The translations under genes and the position numbers were made by a program. Below, piece after piece: positions 7,078-13,742 of a stretch of DNA of 15,806 bases. The stretch covers positions 1 to 15,806 of the forward strand of contig JAPLBW010000123.1 of NCBI GenBank assembly GCA_026392555.1. Reading direction: 5' to 3'. Under the pieces are notes generated by a model. The model did not search any database, had not been told where the DNA came from, and saw nothing but the letters and a program-made list of their open reading frames with translations. Each line of letters starts with the position of its first letter. The stretch's first letter is position 1. The DNA comes from Actinomycetota bacterium. Its GTDB lineage: Bacteria > Actinomycetota > Actinomycetes > UBA12327.

Positions 7078-8285
7078 TCGCGATCACCTTTGCCCCACAC
7101 TTTGGCGCGGCCAAAGGCCGTACCTGCTGCATCTTCGCGCACGACCTGGCCGGGCACATGCACACTCTCGTAAACACTGATGACTTCATCCACCAGGAGA
7201 TTCCAGTCGTATTTGTAGGCCTGGTCCTTGCCGCGAGTCACGAAGTCTTGTCGCATGGCGTCATCGCGCAACACATCGATGACCGCACGTGCCAAGGCCG
7301 CCGAATCTTCGTTGGCAAACAACGTGCCCACCGGGTCTGCGCCCAGCACTAAGGAAAATGCCTCAAGGTCACTGGCAACAACAGCAGCACCTGCCGCCAT
7401 GGCCTCGAGCAAGATGATGCCGAAGCTTTCGCCGCCGGTGTTGGGTGCAACAAAGACGTCAGCGCGAGCCATCAGGGATGCCTTTTCAGCTTCGCTGATC
7501 CGGCCCAAGAAGTGCACGCGGGAACGAACACTCTTCGGGATCAGTTTCGCGGCTTGATCAGCATCACCGGGACCGGCGATAAAGAAACGCGCCTTGGGAC
7601 ACTGCCCAGCAATCGTGCCCATTGCTGGGGCCAGCACCTGAAAACCCTTGCGTGGCTCATCAATGCGACCAAGAAAAACTACAACCTGAGCATCTGCTGG
7701 CTCAATAGCCATCGGTTCGGCATCGGCGTACTCACTGACATCGACACCGTTGGGGATAGTCACCGTGCTGGCGCCAAAGAGTGTGCTGTGATCCCCCAAG
7801 GTCACGTGCGCTGGAGCGCTCACCGTGATACGAGCCGAGAGTTTTTCCAATGCGACTTTTAAAAAGCCCGCACTGACGGCCATCATGCGCGAACGAGCAT
7901 TCGAGGTGTGAAAAGTGCCGACGAGTGCACCTTCAGAAACCAAACACGTGACGAGGGAAATACTCGGCGCGGCCGGTTCGTGGACATGCACGACATCAAA
8001 GTTGCCTTCGTCAATCCACTTGCGCACCCGTTGACCAGAAAACGGACCAAACGCTAGTCGTGCCACCGATCCGTTGTAGCGCACTGGAATCGCGCGGCCA
8101 GCTGAAACGACAAAGTCGTCGTCGGTCTCCTCATCGCCGGGCGCCAGCACGGACACCTCATGCCCACGTGACTGCAAAGCATGCGTTAAGTCGCGAATAT
8201 GGGTTTGCACGCCACCGGGCACATCCCATGAATACGGGCAGACGATCCCAATACGTAGTGTCGAACCGCCTGAGCCTGCGGTCAC
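7074..8285 (-). CDS. pimA: Phosphatidylinositol alpha-mannosyltransferase PimA
   Basis: PimA is a GT4 family enzyme that transfers the first mannose from GDP-mannose to the 2-position of phosphatidylinositol on the cytoplasmic face. The protein is 403 aa. It shows LRIGIVCPYSWDVPGGVQTHI (GGV loop near residues 24-26), AIPVRYNGSVARLAFGP, VVHVHEPAAPS, GTFHTSNARS, LGRIDEPRKGFQVL, and APNTGGESFGIILLEAMAAG with the nucleotide-sugar-binding Glu. These are close to mycobacterial PimA throughout. The start is taken as GTG at 8285, whose GTGA overlaps the patA stop (8282-8285). The longer open frame to 8330 would read back into patA, and the homology begins a few residues after this GTG. It is coupled to patA upstream and the LemA-like gene downstream. 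Confidence 0.95.
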   Translation of the reverse strand: MTAGSGGSTLRIGIVCPYSWDVPGGVQTHIRDLTHALQSRGHEVSVLAPGDEETDDDFVVSAGRAIPVRYNGSVARLAFGPFSGQRVRKWIDEGNFDVVHVHEPAAPSISLVTCLVSEGALVGTFHTSNARSRMMAVSAGFLKVALEKLSARITVSAPAHVTLGDHSTLFGASTVTIPNGVDVSEYADAEPMAIEPADAQVVVFLGRIDEPRKGFQVLAPAMGTIAGQCPKARFFIAGPGDADQAAKLIPKSVRSRVHFLGRISEAEKASLMARADVFVAPNTGGESFGIILLEAMAAGAAVVASDLEAFSLVLGADPVGTLFANEDSAALARAVIDVLRDDAMRQDFVTRGKDQAYKYDWNLLVDEVISVYESVHVPGQVVREDAAGTAFGRAKVWGKGDRE

Positions 8286-9205
8286 GACAAACCCCTGTCG
8301 GCATCCCAAAACGGCTGCAACATGTGCCAATCCGTGGGGTGGTCACTGATGGCGGCCTGGAATTGGTCGGCCACTTGCTGAGTCAGGACCTGCACGCGAT
8401 CGTGACGCGTTGCCGTGTCGGGCAAAAACTCCACTAGCGGCTCATCGAAATCAATGATCAACTTTTCGCCTGTATACGACAGCCGCAGCGTGATCAATGC
8501 TGCACCCGTACTGACCGCTAAGGCTGCCGGCCCAACCGGAAAGTGAGCGGGTTCGTTAAAGAAGTTAACGATGACGCCAGTTCCATTGAGGTCACGATCG
8601 GCGAGCAAGCACACGGTGCCGCCCTCGCGCAATCGCGTGCTCATGGTGGCTAACACTCGCGGTCCCCCATCAGCTGCGAGCACTTCCATTCCCAACGATT
8701 CCCGATGGGCTTTGAATCGCTCGAACAATCCTTCGGGCTTCAAACGCTCAGCCACGGTGGTGAACCCGCCATGCGTTAGCGCCAACCACGCACCAGCCAA
8801 ATCCCAGTTGCCGCTGTGCGGCAAGGCAATGACCACGCCATTGCCACGCTCGATGGCAGCCGTTAAGCGCTCTTCGTGAACAATCTCGACCTTGTCGCCG
8901 ATGTCTCCGTGGGACCAGTGTGGCAAGGCGAACGTTTCATTCCAGTAGCGCATGTACGACTGCATGGCCTGGCGCGAATACTCGGCCAGTTCATGTGGCT
9001 CCAAGCTGTGGTCAAAGACGCGAGCCAAGTTTGACGACAGCTGTTGCACGCCTTCACCATCGCGAGCCCACGTTTGATTAGCCAGCGTTTCAAACGCGCG
9101 ACGCGACCACGACTGGGGAATCACCCCAGCGACTTGCCAACCTGTTGCATAGGCCCAGTCAGCAGCCCGGTCGCGAATACCTGTCACAGCGCTCTCGCCA
9201 CTCAC
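8282..9205 (-). CDS. Phosphatidylinositol mannoside acyltransferase (PatA-like, lysophospholipid acyltransferase family)
   Basis: The protein is 307 aa from the GTG at 9205. It belongs to the LpxL/HtrB-like acyltransferase family. The catalytic HxxxxD box is HSGNWD at residues 130-135. It is followed by AERLKPEGLFERFKAHRESLGMEVL, which holds the conserved Glu, and by LREGGTVCLLADRDLNGTGVIVNFF and FPVGPAALAVSTGAAL, matching acyltransferases that acylate the mannose of PIM1/PIM2. Its place between pgsA and pimA is the same as in mycobacteria (patA), which supports substrate assignment. The start is chosen by the GTGA overlap with the pgsA stop (9202-9205). A longer frame to 9283 would add a His/Gly/Asp-rich sequence that is really pgsA in another frame. 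Its product is expected at the cytoplasmic membrane face. Confidence 0.92.
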   Translation of the reverse strand: MSGESAVTGIRDRAADWAYATGWQVAGVIPQSWSRRAFETLANQTWARDGEGVQQLSSNLARVFDHSLEPHELAEYSRQAMQSYMRYWNETFALPHWSHGDIGDKVEIVHEERLTAAIERGNGVVIALPHSGNWDLAGAWLALTHGGFTTVAERLKPEGLFERFKAHRESLGMEVLAADGGPRVLATMSTRLREGGTVCLLADRDLNGTGVIVNFFNEPAHFPVGPAALAVSTGAALITLRLSYTGEKLIIDFDEPLVEFLPDTATRHDRVQVLTQQVADQFQAAISDHPTDWHMLQPFWDADRGLS

Positions 9206-9836
9206 TGACCGTCGACTACCTGTCGACGCACCATGACCATGCGCTGAATCACCGTGATCGTTGTCGCGATCACCAGGACCCACAAACCAATGGCCTGAAT
9301 GAACGGGACTCCCAGGCCGCTAAACCCGGTGGCCACCATCACCACAACAAGCGTTCGGCAATTCCACCGGAGGCTTGAAGTCCCAAACCTTCGGCGCGGG
9401 CTCGCGCATAACTGATGACTTGGCCAGCAGCTAAGCAATACAGCGCTGCGTAGCCCAAGATCGGTTCGTTTCCTGAGCCCAGAAACCAAATCGTCAGACC
9501 GGCAAAGATCGCAGCATCTGTGAAGCGGTCAAGCAGAGAATCCAAGAACGCACCCCATGCACTCTGGCGCCCAGATTGACGGGCCATCGACCCATCGAGC
9601 ATGTCGCTAAGGGCAAAAACACTGACGATGATCGTGCCAGCGAACAAATGTCCGGTGGGGTAACACCACAGTGCTGCCACCACAGCGCCCAGCGTCCCAA
9701 CGATCGTTACAGCATCCGGACTGATGTGCGCTTTAAGTAACGCGCGCGCGATCGGATCAACGACAAAAGATGCGGCGTGCTTGGCTTTGGCCTTGCCGTC
9801 TGCGGCATCAGCGGAACCATCAGGGCTCTGGGTCAT
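9202..9836 (-). pseudogene. pgsA: Phosphatidylinositol phosphate synthase (PgsA1-type), frame-disrupted near its 3' end
   Basis: This CDP-alcohol phosphatidyltransferase makes phosphatidylinositol phosphate from CDP-diacylglycerol and inositol phosphate. The first frame has the full family motif D78-x2-D81-G82-x2-A85-R86-x8-G95-x3-D99-x3-D103 and several membrane helices, reaching GIAERL at residue 163 before a stop. The last helices (TLVVVMVATGFSGLGVPFIQAIGLW) and basic tail lie in another frame. Homologues normally read GIAER-(T/A)(D/E)-RLV here. A loss of 3n+1 nt, probably 1-10 nt at about 9349-9353, explains both the missing residues and the frame change, giving a normal length near 212-215 aa. 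The start is ATG 3 nt after the thrS stop; the end overlaps patA. It is essential in mycobacteria, so a sequence error is likely. The mycobacterial HIT-family gene before pgsA is absent. Confidence 0.87.
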
Positions 9837-9839
9837 GGA

Positions 9840-11746
9840 TTAAACCTGAATTCGCCGGTCAACCGCATCAACAACACGGGCGATGGCTTCTTCAATAGCA
9901 ATTCCGTTGTCTTGGGTGCCATCGCGGAAGCGGAACGACACCGCACCCTTAGCCGCATCCTCATCGCCAGCGATGAGCATGTAGGGAACCTTTTGCTTTT
10001 GCGCGTTACGGATCTTTTTTTGCATCCGATCGTTGGATGAATCGACCTCGACACGAATCCCAGCGGCCCGAAGTTGTGCAGCGACCTCGTCCAAGTACGG
10101 CACGTGTTCATCAGCGATGGGGATACCGACGACTTGAACAGGCGCCAACCAGGGAGGGAACGCCCCGGCGTAGTGCTCAAGCAAGACGGCGAAGAAACGT
10201 TCAATCGAACCAAACAATGCGCGGTGAATCATCACGGGACGCTGACGCGAACCGTCGGCTGCTTGGTATTCCAGGTCAAAGCGCTCAGGCAGGTTGAAGT
10301 CGACCTGAATAGTCGACATCTGCCACGAGCGTCCGATCGCATCGCGCGTTTGCACGGAAATCTTCGGGCCGTAGAAGGCGGCGCCTTCAGGGTCCATGAC
10401 CAGTTCCAGGCCTTGATTCTCGGCTACTGAGCGCAAAACCTCGGTGGCTTCTTCCCACACCTCGTCGCTACCAATGGACTTTTGGGGATTGCGGGTGGAC
10501 AACTCGAGATAGAAGTCATCGAGCCCGTAGTCGCGCAGGAGATCAAGCACGAAGGTCAGCAAGCGATCGAGCTCTTCGGCCATTTGCTCACGCGTGCAGT
10601 AGATATGTGCATCGTCTTGGGTAAATCCGCGGGCGCGGGTCAACCCATGGACCACACCGGACTTCTCGTAGCGATACACCGTTCCAAATTCGAACAAGCG
10701 CAATGGCAGTTCGCGATACGAGCGACCACGCGCGCTATAGATCAAGTTGTGGAAGGGGCAGTTCATCGGCTTCATGTAGTACTGCGCGCCCTGGCGCTTG
10801 ACCTGGCCATCGGCGTCGTATTCGGTGTCCAAGTCCATCGGCGGGTACATGCCCTCGGAGTACCAGTCCAAGTGACCAGACTTTTCAAACAAGATCGCCT
10901 TAGTCAAGTGCGGGCTGTACACAAACTCATAGTTCGCGGCTTCGTGTTGCTTGCGCGAGTAGTCCTCCATGACGCGACGGATGATTCCGCCCTTGGGGTG
11001 AAAGACCGCCAAGCCCGAACCGATTTCGTCAGGGAAGGAAAAAAGGTCTAGCTCGGTGCCTAGGCGACGGTGGTCGCGCTTTTCGGCCTCTTCGAGGAAA
11101 GTCAGGTGTGCTTTGAGGTCATCGCGGCTAGCCCAGGCGGTGCCGTAAATGCGCTGAAGTTGGGGATTCTTTTCGCTCCCGCGCCAATAGGCCGCAGCTG
11201 AACGCATCAACTTAAAGGCCGGAATCAACCGCGTAGTGGGCACGTGCGGGCCACGCGGTGAACGGGGAGGACGGCGGCGGCAGAGTGATCATCGGCTGCC
11301 TCCATCCAGGCGCTGGTCACCTGCGCGGCGGCTTCATCGCTGACGACCCGACGCGTAAAACGTTGGCCCTGCTTAACGATCTGTTCCATGCGCTTCTCAA
11401 TGGCCTTGAGGTCATCGGGCGTGAACGGGGTTTCCACATCAAAGTCGTAGTAGAAGCCATTCTCAATCGGCGGTCCGATGCCTAGCTTCGCCCTGGGGTT
11501 GATGTGTTGAACGGCTTGGGCCAGAACGTGCGCGGTGGAGTGGCGCATCACCATCAGGCCATCGGGTGAATCAATCGTGACCGCTTCGATCGCTTGTCCG
11601 GCCTCAAGGGGAAGATGCAAGTCGCGCAATTCGCCATCGATGCGCATGACCACGACTTCACGGCGGTCGGCAAAGACATCCAGACCGGTCGCGCCAGCCG
11701 CACACTCGCTTGGCACTCCATCGATCGTGACGCTCAGCGTTGACAC
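9840..11746 (-). pseudogene. thrS: Threonyl-tRNA synthetase, disrupted inside the editing domain
   Basis: ThrRS charges tRNA-Thr and edits mischarged Ser-tRNA. The N-terminal frame (11746 to about 11326) holds the TGS domain and the editing-site motif HSTAH (residues 69-73), then LGIGPPIENGFYYDFD, ending at TRRVVSDEAA. The C-terminal frame resumes at RGPHVPTTRLIPAFKL (about 11255). It contains the catalytic core: zinc ligands Cys in MNCPFH, His in DDAHIYC and His in MIHRALFGSIERF, motif 2 RLFEFGTVYRYE, and the anticodon-binding domain to RRIQV. Between them about 50 residues expected in the family (from DEPYKLELI to the Cys of DLCRGPH) are missing. In their place is about 75 nt of Ala/Pro/Arg-coding DNA without homology, with a frame change. 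The start is GTG with GGGAG 6 nt upstream. The enzyme is essential, so a chimeric or mis-assembled junction is likely. Confidence 0.87.
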
Positions 11747-11778
11747 AGCGTTCTCCCAGGCCTTGAACCAGCAGTGAA

Positions 11779-11798
11779 TCCCACGCCTACCTGTGGGA
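11779..11798 (-). promoter_or_regulatory. Hairpin in the thrS upstream region
   Basis: TCCCAC-N8-GTGGGA forms a 6-bp stem about 33 nt before the thrS GTG, in the 115-nt divergent gap with the rightward gene at 11862. On the minus strand TAGGCT just upstream of it could be a -10 box, which would put the hairpin in the thrS leader. I searched for T-box hallmarks (TGGnACCGCG) and saw none. The function is unknown. Confidence 0.3.
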
Positions 11799-11839
11799 AT
11801 GATCTCAGCCTACCGAGCAAGGCGCCCAGAACCTGTCTG

Positions 11840-11862
11840 CCCACGGGGTTAGCGTGGGGCTA
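11840..11862 (+). promoter_or_regulatory. Probable leaderless promoter with inverted repeat for the gene at 11862
   Basis: TAGCGT (11850-11855) matches the actinobacterial -10 TAnnnT and stands exactly 6 nt before the ATG, the spacing of leaderless transcripts. It lies across the inverted repeat CCCACG-N7-CGTGGG (11840-11858), which could be an operator. No SD sequence precedes the ATG, which supports leaderless initiation. Confidence 0.5.
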
Positions 11863-12182
11863 TGACAACTTTCACGGGGCACATGGTCCACGTTGACTTC
11901 GATGGCACCACCCTCAACATCGTCGGGCACAACAAGATGTCCAAGATCGCCCTGGCCGGCCAGAGTTGGGATCAGCCCCTGATCTTGGAGCGCAATCAAG
12001 TTGCTGACGTCAAAGTTAAGCAACCCAACGCTTTTATGTTCACGCTGGTCAATGGGCGCATTGACTTGTTCACCACCGACGGTCGTCGCATCCAGTTACA
12101 CTTCCGGCGCAAACAGCGCAAGGACTTGCAAGGTTTGGCTGCCGCTTTGACCGCGCCTCCCCCAATGGCTGAGACCAACTGA
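11862..12182 (+). CDS. Small hypothetical protein, possible PH-like fold
   Basis: The protein is 106 aa, without signal peptide or membrane helix. I do not recognise it with certainty. The sequence alternates short hydrophobic strands (MVHVDFDGTTLNIVGH, PLILERNQVADVKVKQPN, AFMFTLVNGRIDLFTT, RRIQLHFRRKQRKDL) and ends in one amphipathic helix (KDLQGLAAALTA). Seven-ish strands plus a C-terminal helix is the layout of small bacterial PH-like domains such as the DUF4429/SHOCT-associated type found in actinobacteria. The alternative is a stand-alone beta-rich protein of unknown role. It is divergent from thrS, with 115 nt between them. The ATG has no SD but a TAnnnT box 6 nt upstream. Codon use resembles the neighbours. 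Confidence 0.7.
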   Translation: MTTFTGHMVHVDFDGTTLNIVGHNKMSKIALAGQSWDQPLILERNQVADVKVKQPNAFMFTLVNGRIDLFTTDGRRIQLHFRRKQRKDLQGLAAALTAPPPMAETN

Positions 12183-12200
12183 CCGCGATTCGCTGCGCCG

Positions 12201-12219
12201 ACGGGTTCTCGATAACCGT
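12201..12219 (+). terminator. Weak hairpin after the 11862 gene
   Basis: ACGGGTT-CTCGAT-AACCGT pairs with one bulged G, 19 nt after the stop codon at 12182. There is no T-run after it, so terminator function is uncertain. The rest of the 81-nt gap shows only the next gene's -10 box. Confidence 0.2.
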
Positions 12220-12251
12220 GCCTAAAGCGCGCCAGCATGTGCAAATACAAG

Positions 12252-12257
12252 TAATGT
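12252..12257 (+). promoter_or_regulatory. -10 box of a probable leaderless promoter for the DM13 gene
   Basis: TAATGT fits TAnnnT and lies exactly 6 nt before the GTG at 12264. A second in-frame start, ATG at 12267, follows at once, with GAAGAA upstream as a weak ribosome site. The spacing favours the GTG as transcript 5' end and start. Confidence 0.45.
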
Positions 12258-12263
12258 GAAGAA

Positions 12264-12830
12264 GTGATGACTAAACGAGTAATTGCCGCTTCGATTGCTG
12301 GCTTGCTTCTTATCGGTGCTGGCATAGGGCTTTATCTCTTTCAACCGTGGCGTCTAGTCACCAACACAACAATCAACGAATCCCTACCGTCGGTTTCTTC
12401 TAGCACTTCAACCGACTCCTCGCTGCCAGAACCCAGCCAATCCGCGCCACGCGTCTCGCCAACCCAAAATGCATCCATCCTCACCCTGGCAACAGGAACC
12501 TTTATCAGCCACGAATACGAGACAACAGGGCGAGCGGCCGTTCTACAGCTACCCGATGGCTCAAGGATTTTGCGCCTGACGAATTTGTCAACCAGCGATG
12601 GACCTGATCTAAAAGTCTGGATCACCGACGCTCCTGTGATTAAGGGCAAGGCCGGCTGGCGGGTATTTGACGATGGAAGTTACGTCAACTTAGGGAACTT
12701 GAAGGCGAATAAGGGCAACCAGAACTACACCATCCCCAGTGACGTGGACTTAAAAAAGCTCACGAGCGTTTCGATCTGGTGCGATCGTTTTAACGTCTCC
12801 TTTGGAGCCGTTCAACTTCAAAAGCCATAG
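12264..12830 (+). CDS. Membrane-anchored DM13 domain protein
   Basis: The protein is 188 aa. Residues 6-26 form a single uncleaved membrane anchor (VIAASIAGLLLIGAGIGLYLF). Residues 32-70 are a Ser/Thr/Pro-rich spacer. Residues 78-186 are a DM13 domain: GTFISHEYETTGRAAVLQ with the His, LRLTNLSTSDGPDLKVWI, the GNQNYTIPSDVDL segment, and the final SVSIWCDRFNVSFGAVQL with the conserved Cys at 173. DM13 is proposed, from family analysis, to be a cytochrome-like electron-transfer or redox domain acting outside the cell; this is not proven for bacterial members. The C-terminal domain should face outward. The start is GTG 12264 or ATG 12267. It stands alone with its own promoter; the lipoprotein cupin follows 88 nt later. 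Confidence 0.88.
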   Translation: MMTKRVIAASIAGLLLIGAGIGLYLFQPWRLVTNTTINESLPSVSSSTSTDSSLPEPSQSAPRVSPTQNASILTLATGTFISHEYETTGRAAVLQLPDGSRILRLTNLSTSDGPDLKVWITDAPVIKGKAGWRVFDDGSYVNLGNLKANKGNQNYTIPSDVDLKKLTSVSIWCDRFNVSFGAVQLQKP

Positions 12831-12839
12831 ACCTTGCTT

Positions 12840-12856
12840 GGTGGGCGATACTGGGT
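12840..12856 (+). repeat. Direct repeat: detached copy of the tRNA-Val 3' end (att-like)
   Basis: GGTGGGCGATACTGGGT here is identical over 17 nt to 13607-13623, the 3' end of the tRNA-Val gene (acceptor strand and half of the T arm, as read on the plus strand), in the same orientation. After a 1-nt slip the match continues only two bases. This is what a tRNA-directed site-specific integration leaves behind. Confidence 0.65.
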
Positions 12857-12906
12857 CGGGGAGAGAATCGCCGATGAAGTGCCGAGGGTGGCGTGGTGTC
12901 GTCCGC

Positions 12907-12912
12907 TATTCT
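12907..12912 (+). promoter_or_regulatory. -10 box of a probable leaderless promoter for the cupin lipoprotein
   Basis: TATTCT fits TAnnnT and is followed by exactly 6 nt before the ATG at 12919. This supports that ATG as the start over in-frame upstream codons at 12802 and 12874, which would also spoil the lipoprotein signal. Confidence 0.45.
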
Positions 12913-12918
12913 TCGGGT

Positions 12919-13446
12919 ATGCGCCCTTCTCACGCGACCGCGGTCATCGCGCTCGCCCTGACCGCGTCGACGCTGCTCGCTGCCTGCAGCGCCACCGATG
13001 CGGCTCCGAGCACGGCCCTGCCTTCCACATCGAACTCCTCCTCGCCTCTGAGCACCCAACGCGACGTGACAACAATCAACGGCGCTGCGCTTCCCGTGCC
13101 CTGGAAGTCATTGCGCGACAAAAAGACGATGCTCGACACGATCGATGCCGACGGAAACAGGCTCGTCATCACACGCGCCACCCGGCCAGCCGGCAGCCGC
13201 GCACCCATTCACAGTCATGACTACGGCGGCCACACGTGTGTCCTGAGTGGCGAGATCACCGACTACAACGAGGGCCGCGACGAGCCGATGGTGTTCCCTG
13301 CAGGGACGTGCTACTACATGCCTCCGAACACCTTGATGACCGCAACCAATCTCGGCACAAGCGATGCGGTGCTCATCGACACGTTCAACCTGCCTGTCGG
13401 GGAGCCCACGATCACGATTCGTGAGCCAGGAGAACCGACGCCGTAG
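12919..13446 (+). CDS. Cupin-domain lipoprotein
   Basis: The protein is 175 aa with a lipoprotein signal: a short basic start, hydrophobic AVIALALTASTLL and the lipobox LAAC with lipidated Cys23. A Ser/Thr/Pro-rich linker to about residue 47 follows. The rest is a single cupin barrel. Motif 1 is PIHSHDYGGHTCVLSGEI, with His98 and His100 as likely metal ligands and His105 nearby; the usual Glu is not in its normal place. Motif 2 is FPAGTCYYMPPNTLMTATN, where the usual His is a Tyr. It is therefore a secreted, membrane-tethered small cupin whose metal site is incomplete or altered; the reaction cannot be told. It lies in a segment of about 63% GC (hand count), against about 53% for the DM13 gene before it, flanked by the tRNA-derived repeat. 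Recent acquisition is plausible. Confidence 0.82.
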   Translation: MRPSHATAVIALALTASTLLAACSATDAAPSTALPSTSNSSSPLSTQRDVTTINGAALPVPWKSLRDKKTMLDTIDADGNRLVITRATRPAGSRAPIHSHDYGGHTCVLSGEITDYNEGRDEPMVFPAGTCYYMPPNTLMTATNLGTSDAVLIDTFNLPVGEPTITIREPGEPTP

Positions 13447-13606
13447 GGCGGGAAGCGGGCTGCGGGGGTGCTGTCTCCCGAACCCATCTGGAAGTAGGCG
13501 TCACTGGTCATGACCCCGTCACGTGCTGTCGGGTGCGGATAGTGGCACGAATAGTGGCACGCGCGGTGTCGCTGAGCCCAGATCCGTGCTATTACTGGGC
13601 TGTAAG
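13447..13606. other. Gene-free spacer between cupin gene and tRNA-Val
   Basis: The 160 nt hold no credible gene. They contain a 10-bp perfect palindrome GGTCATGACC (13506-13515) and the tandem 12-bp repeat described separately. These are short motifs of the kind seen at recombinase sites, but none is diagnostic. Confidence 0.45.
13539..13562 (+). repeat. Tandem 12-bp repeat near tRNA-Val
   Basis: ATAGTGGCACGA is followed directly by ATAGTGGCACGC: two units, 11 of 12 bases identical, about 45 nt from the 17-bp repeat at the tRNA end. The arrangement resembles integrase arm-type binding sites next to a core site, but two units could also be a chance duplication. Confidence 0.5.
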
Positions 13607-13623
13607 GGTGGGCGATACTGGGT
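13607..13623 (+). repeat. Direct repeat: tRNA-Val 3' end copy (att-like partner)
   Basis: GGTGGGCGATACTGGGT overlaps the 3' end of the tRNA-Val gene and is identical to 12840-12856. The distance between copies is 767 bp. Confidence 0.65.
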
Positions 13624-13680
13624 TCGAACCAGTGACCTCTCCGGTGTGAGCGGAGCGCGCTACCACTGCGCCAATCGCCC
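13609..13680 (-). tRNA. tRNA-Val (anticodon CAC)
   Basis: The 72-nt sequence on the minus strand folds into a standard cloverleaf. The acceptor stem is GGGCGAT with ATCGCCC and discriminator A. The D arm is GCGC-AGTGGTA-GCGC and the anticodon stem is CTCCG/CGGAG. The loop CTCACAC has anticodon CAC, which reads valine GUG. The T arm is ACTGG-TTCGAAC-CCAGT. CCA is not encoded (CCC follows the discriminator). It lies 62 nt after the PGPGW gene on the same strand. Confidence 0.96.
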
Positions 13681-13742
13681 GCTAATGCGGATTGCTGATG
13701 TTAGCGCACGGCCGCAGATGCTCACCGACCGCAGGACTGTGG

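Noticed and set aside
9340..9360. Programmed -1 frameshift in pgsA
   Set aside because: The site CGC TTG TTG TGG TGA has no slippery heptamer and no visible downstream stimulator, and conserved residues are missing at the joint.
10482..11051. Rightward open frame of 189 codons inside thrS
   Set aside because: It is antisense to the highly conserved catalytic core of ThrRS; it has no start context or recognisable domain.
11747..11861. T-box or other riboswitch controlling thrS
   Set aside because: No T-box core (TGGnACCGCG), no specifier-loop stem, and the leader is too short; only a 6-bp hairpin is present.
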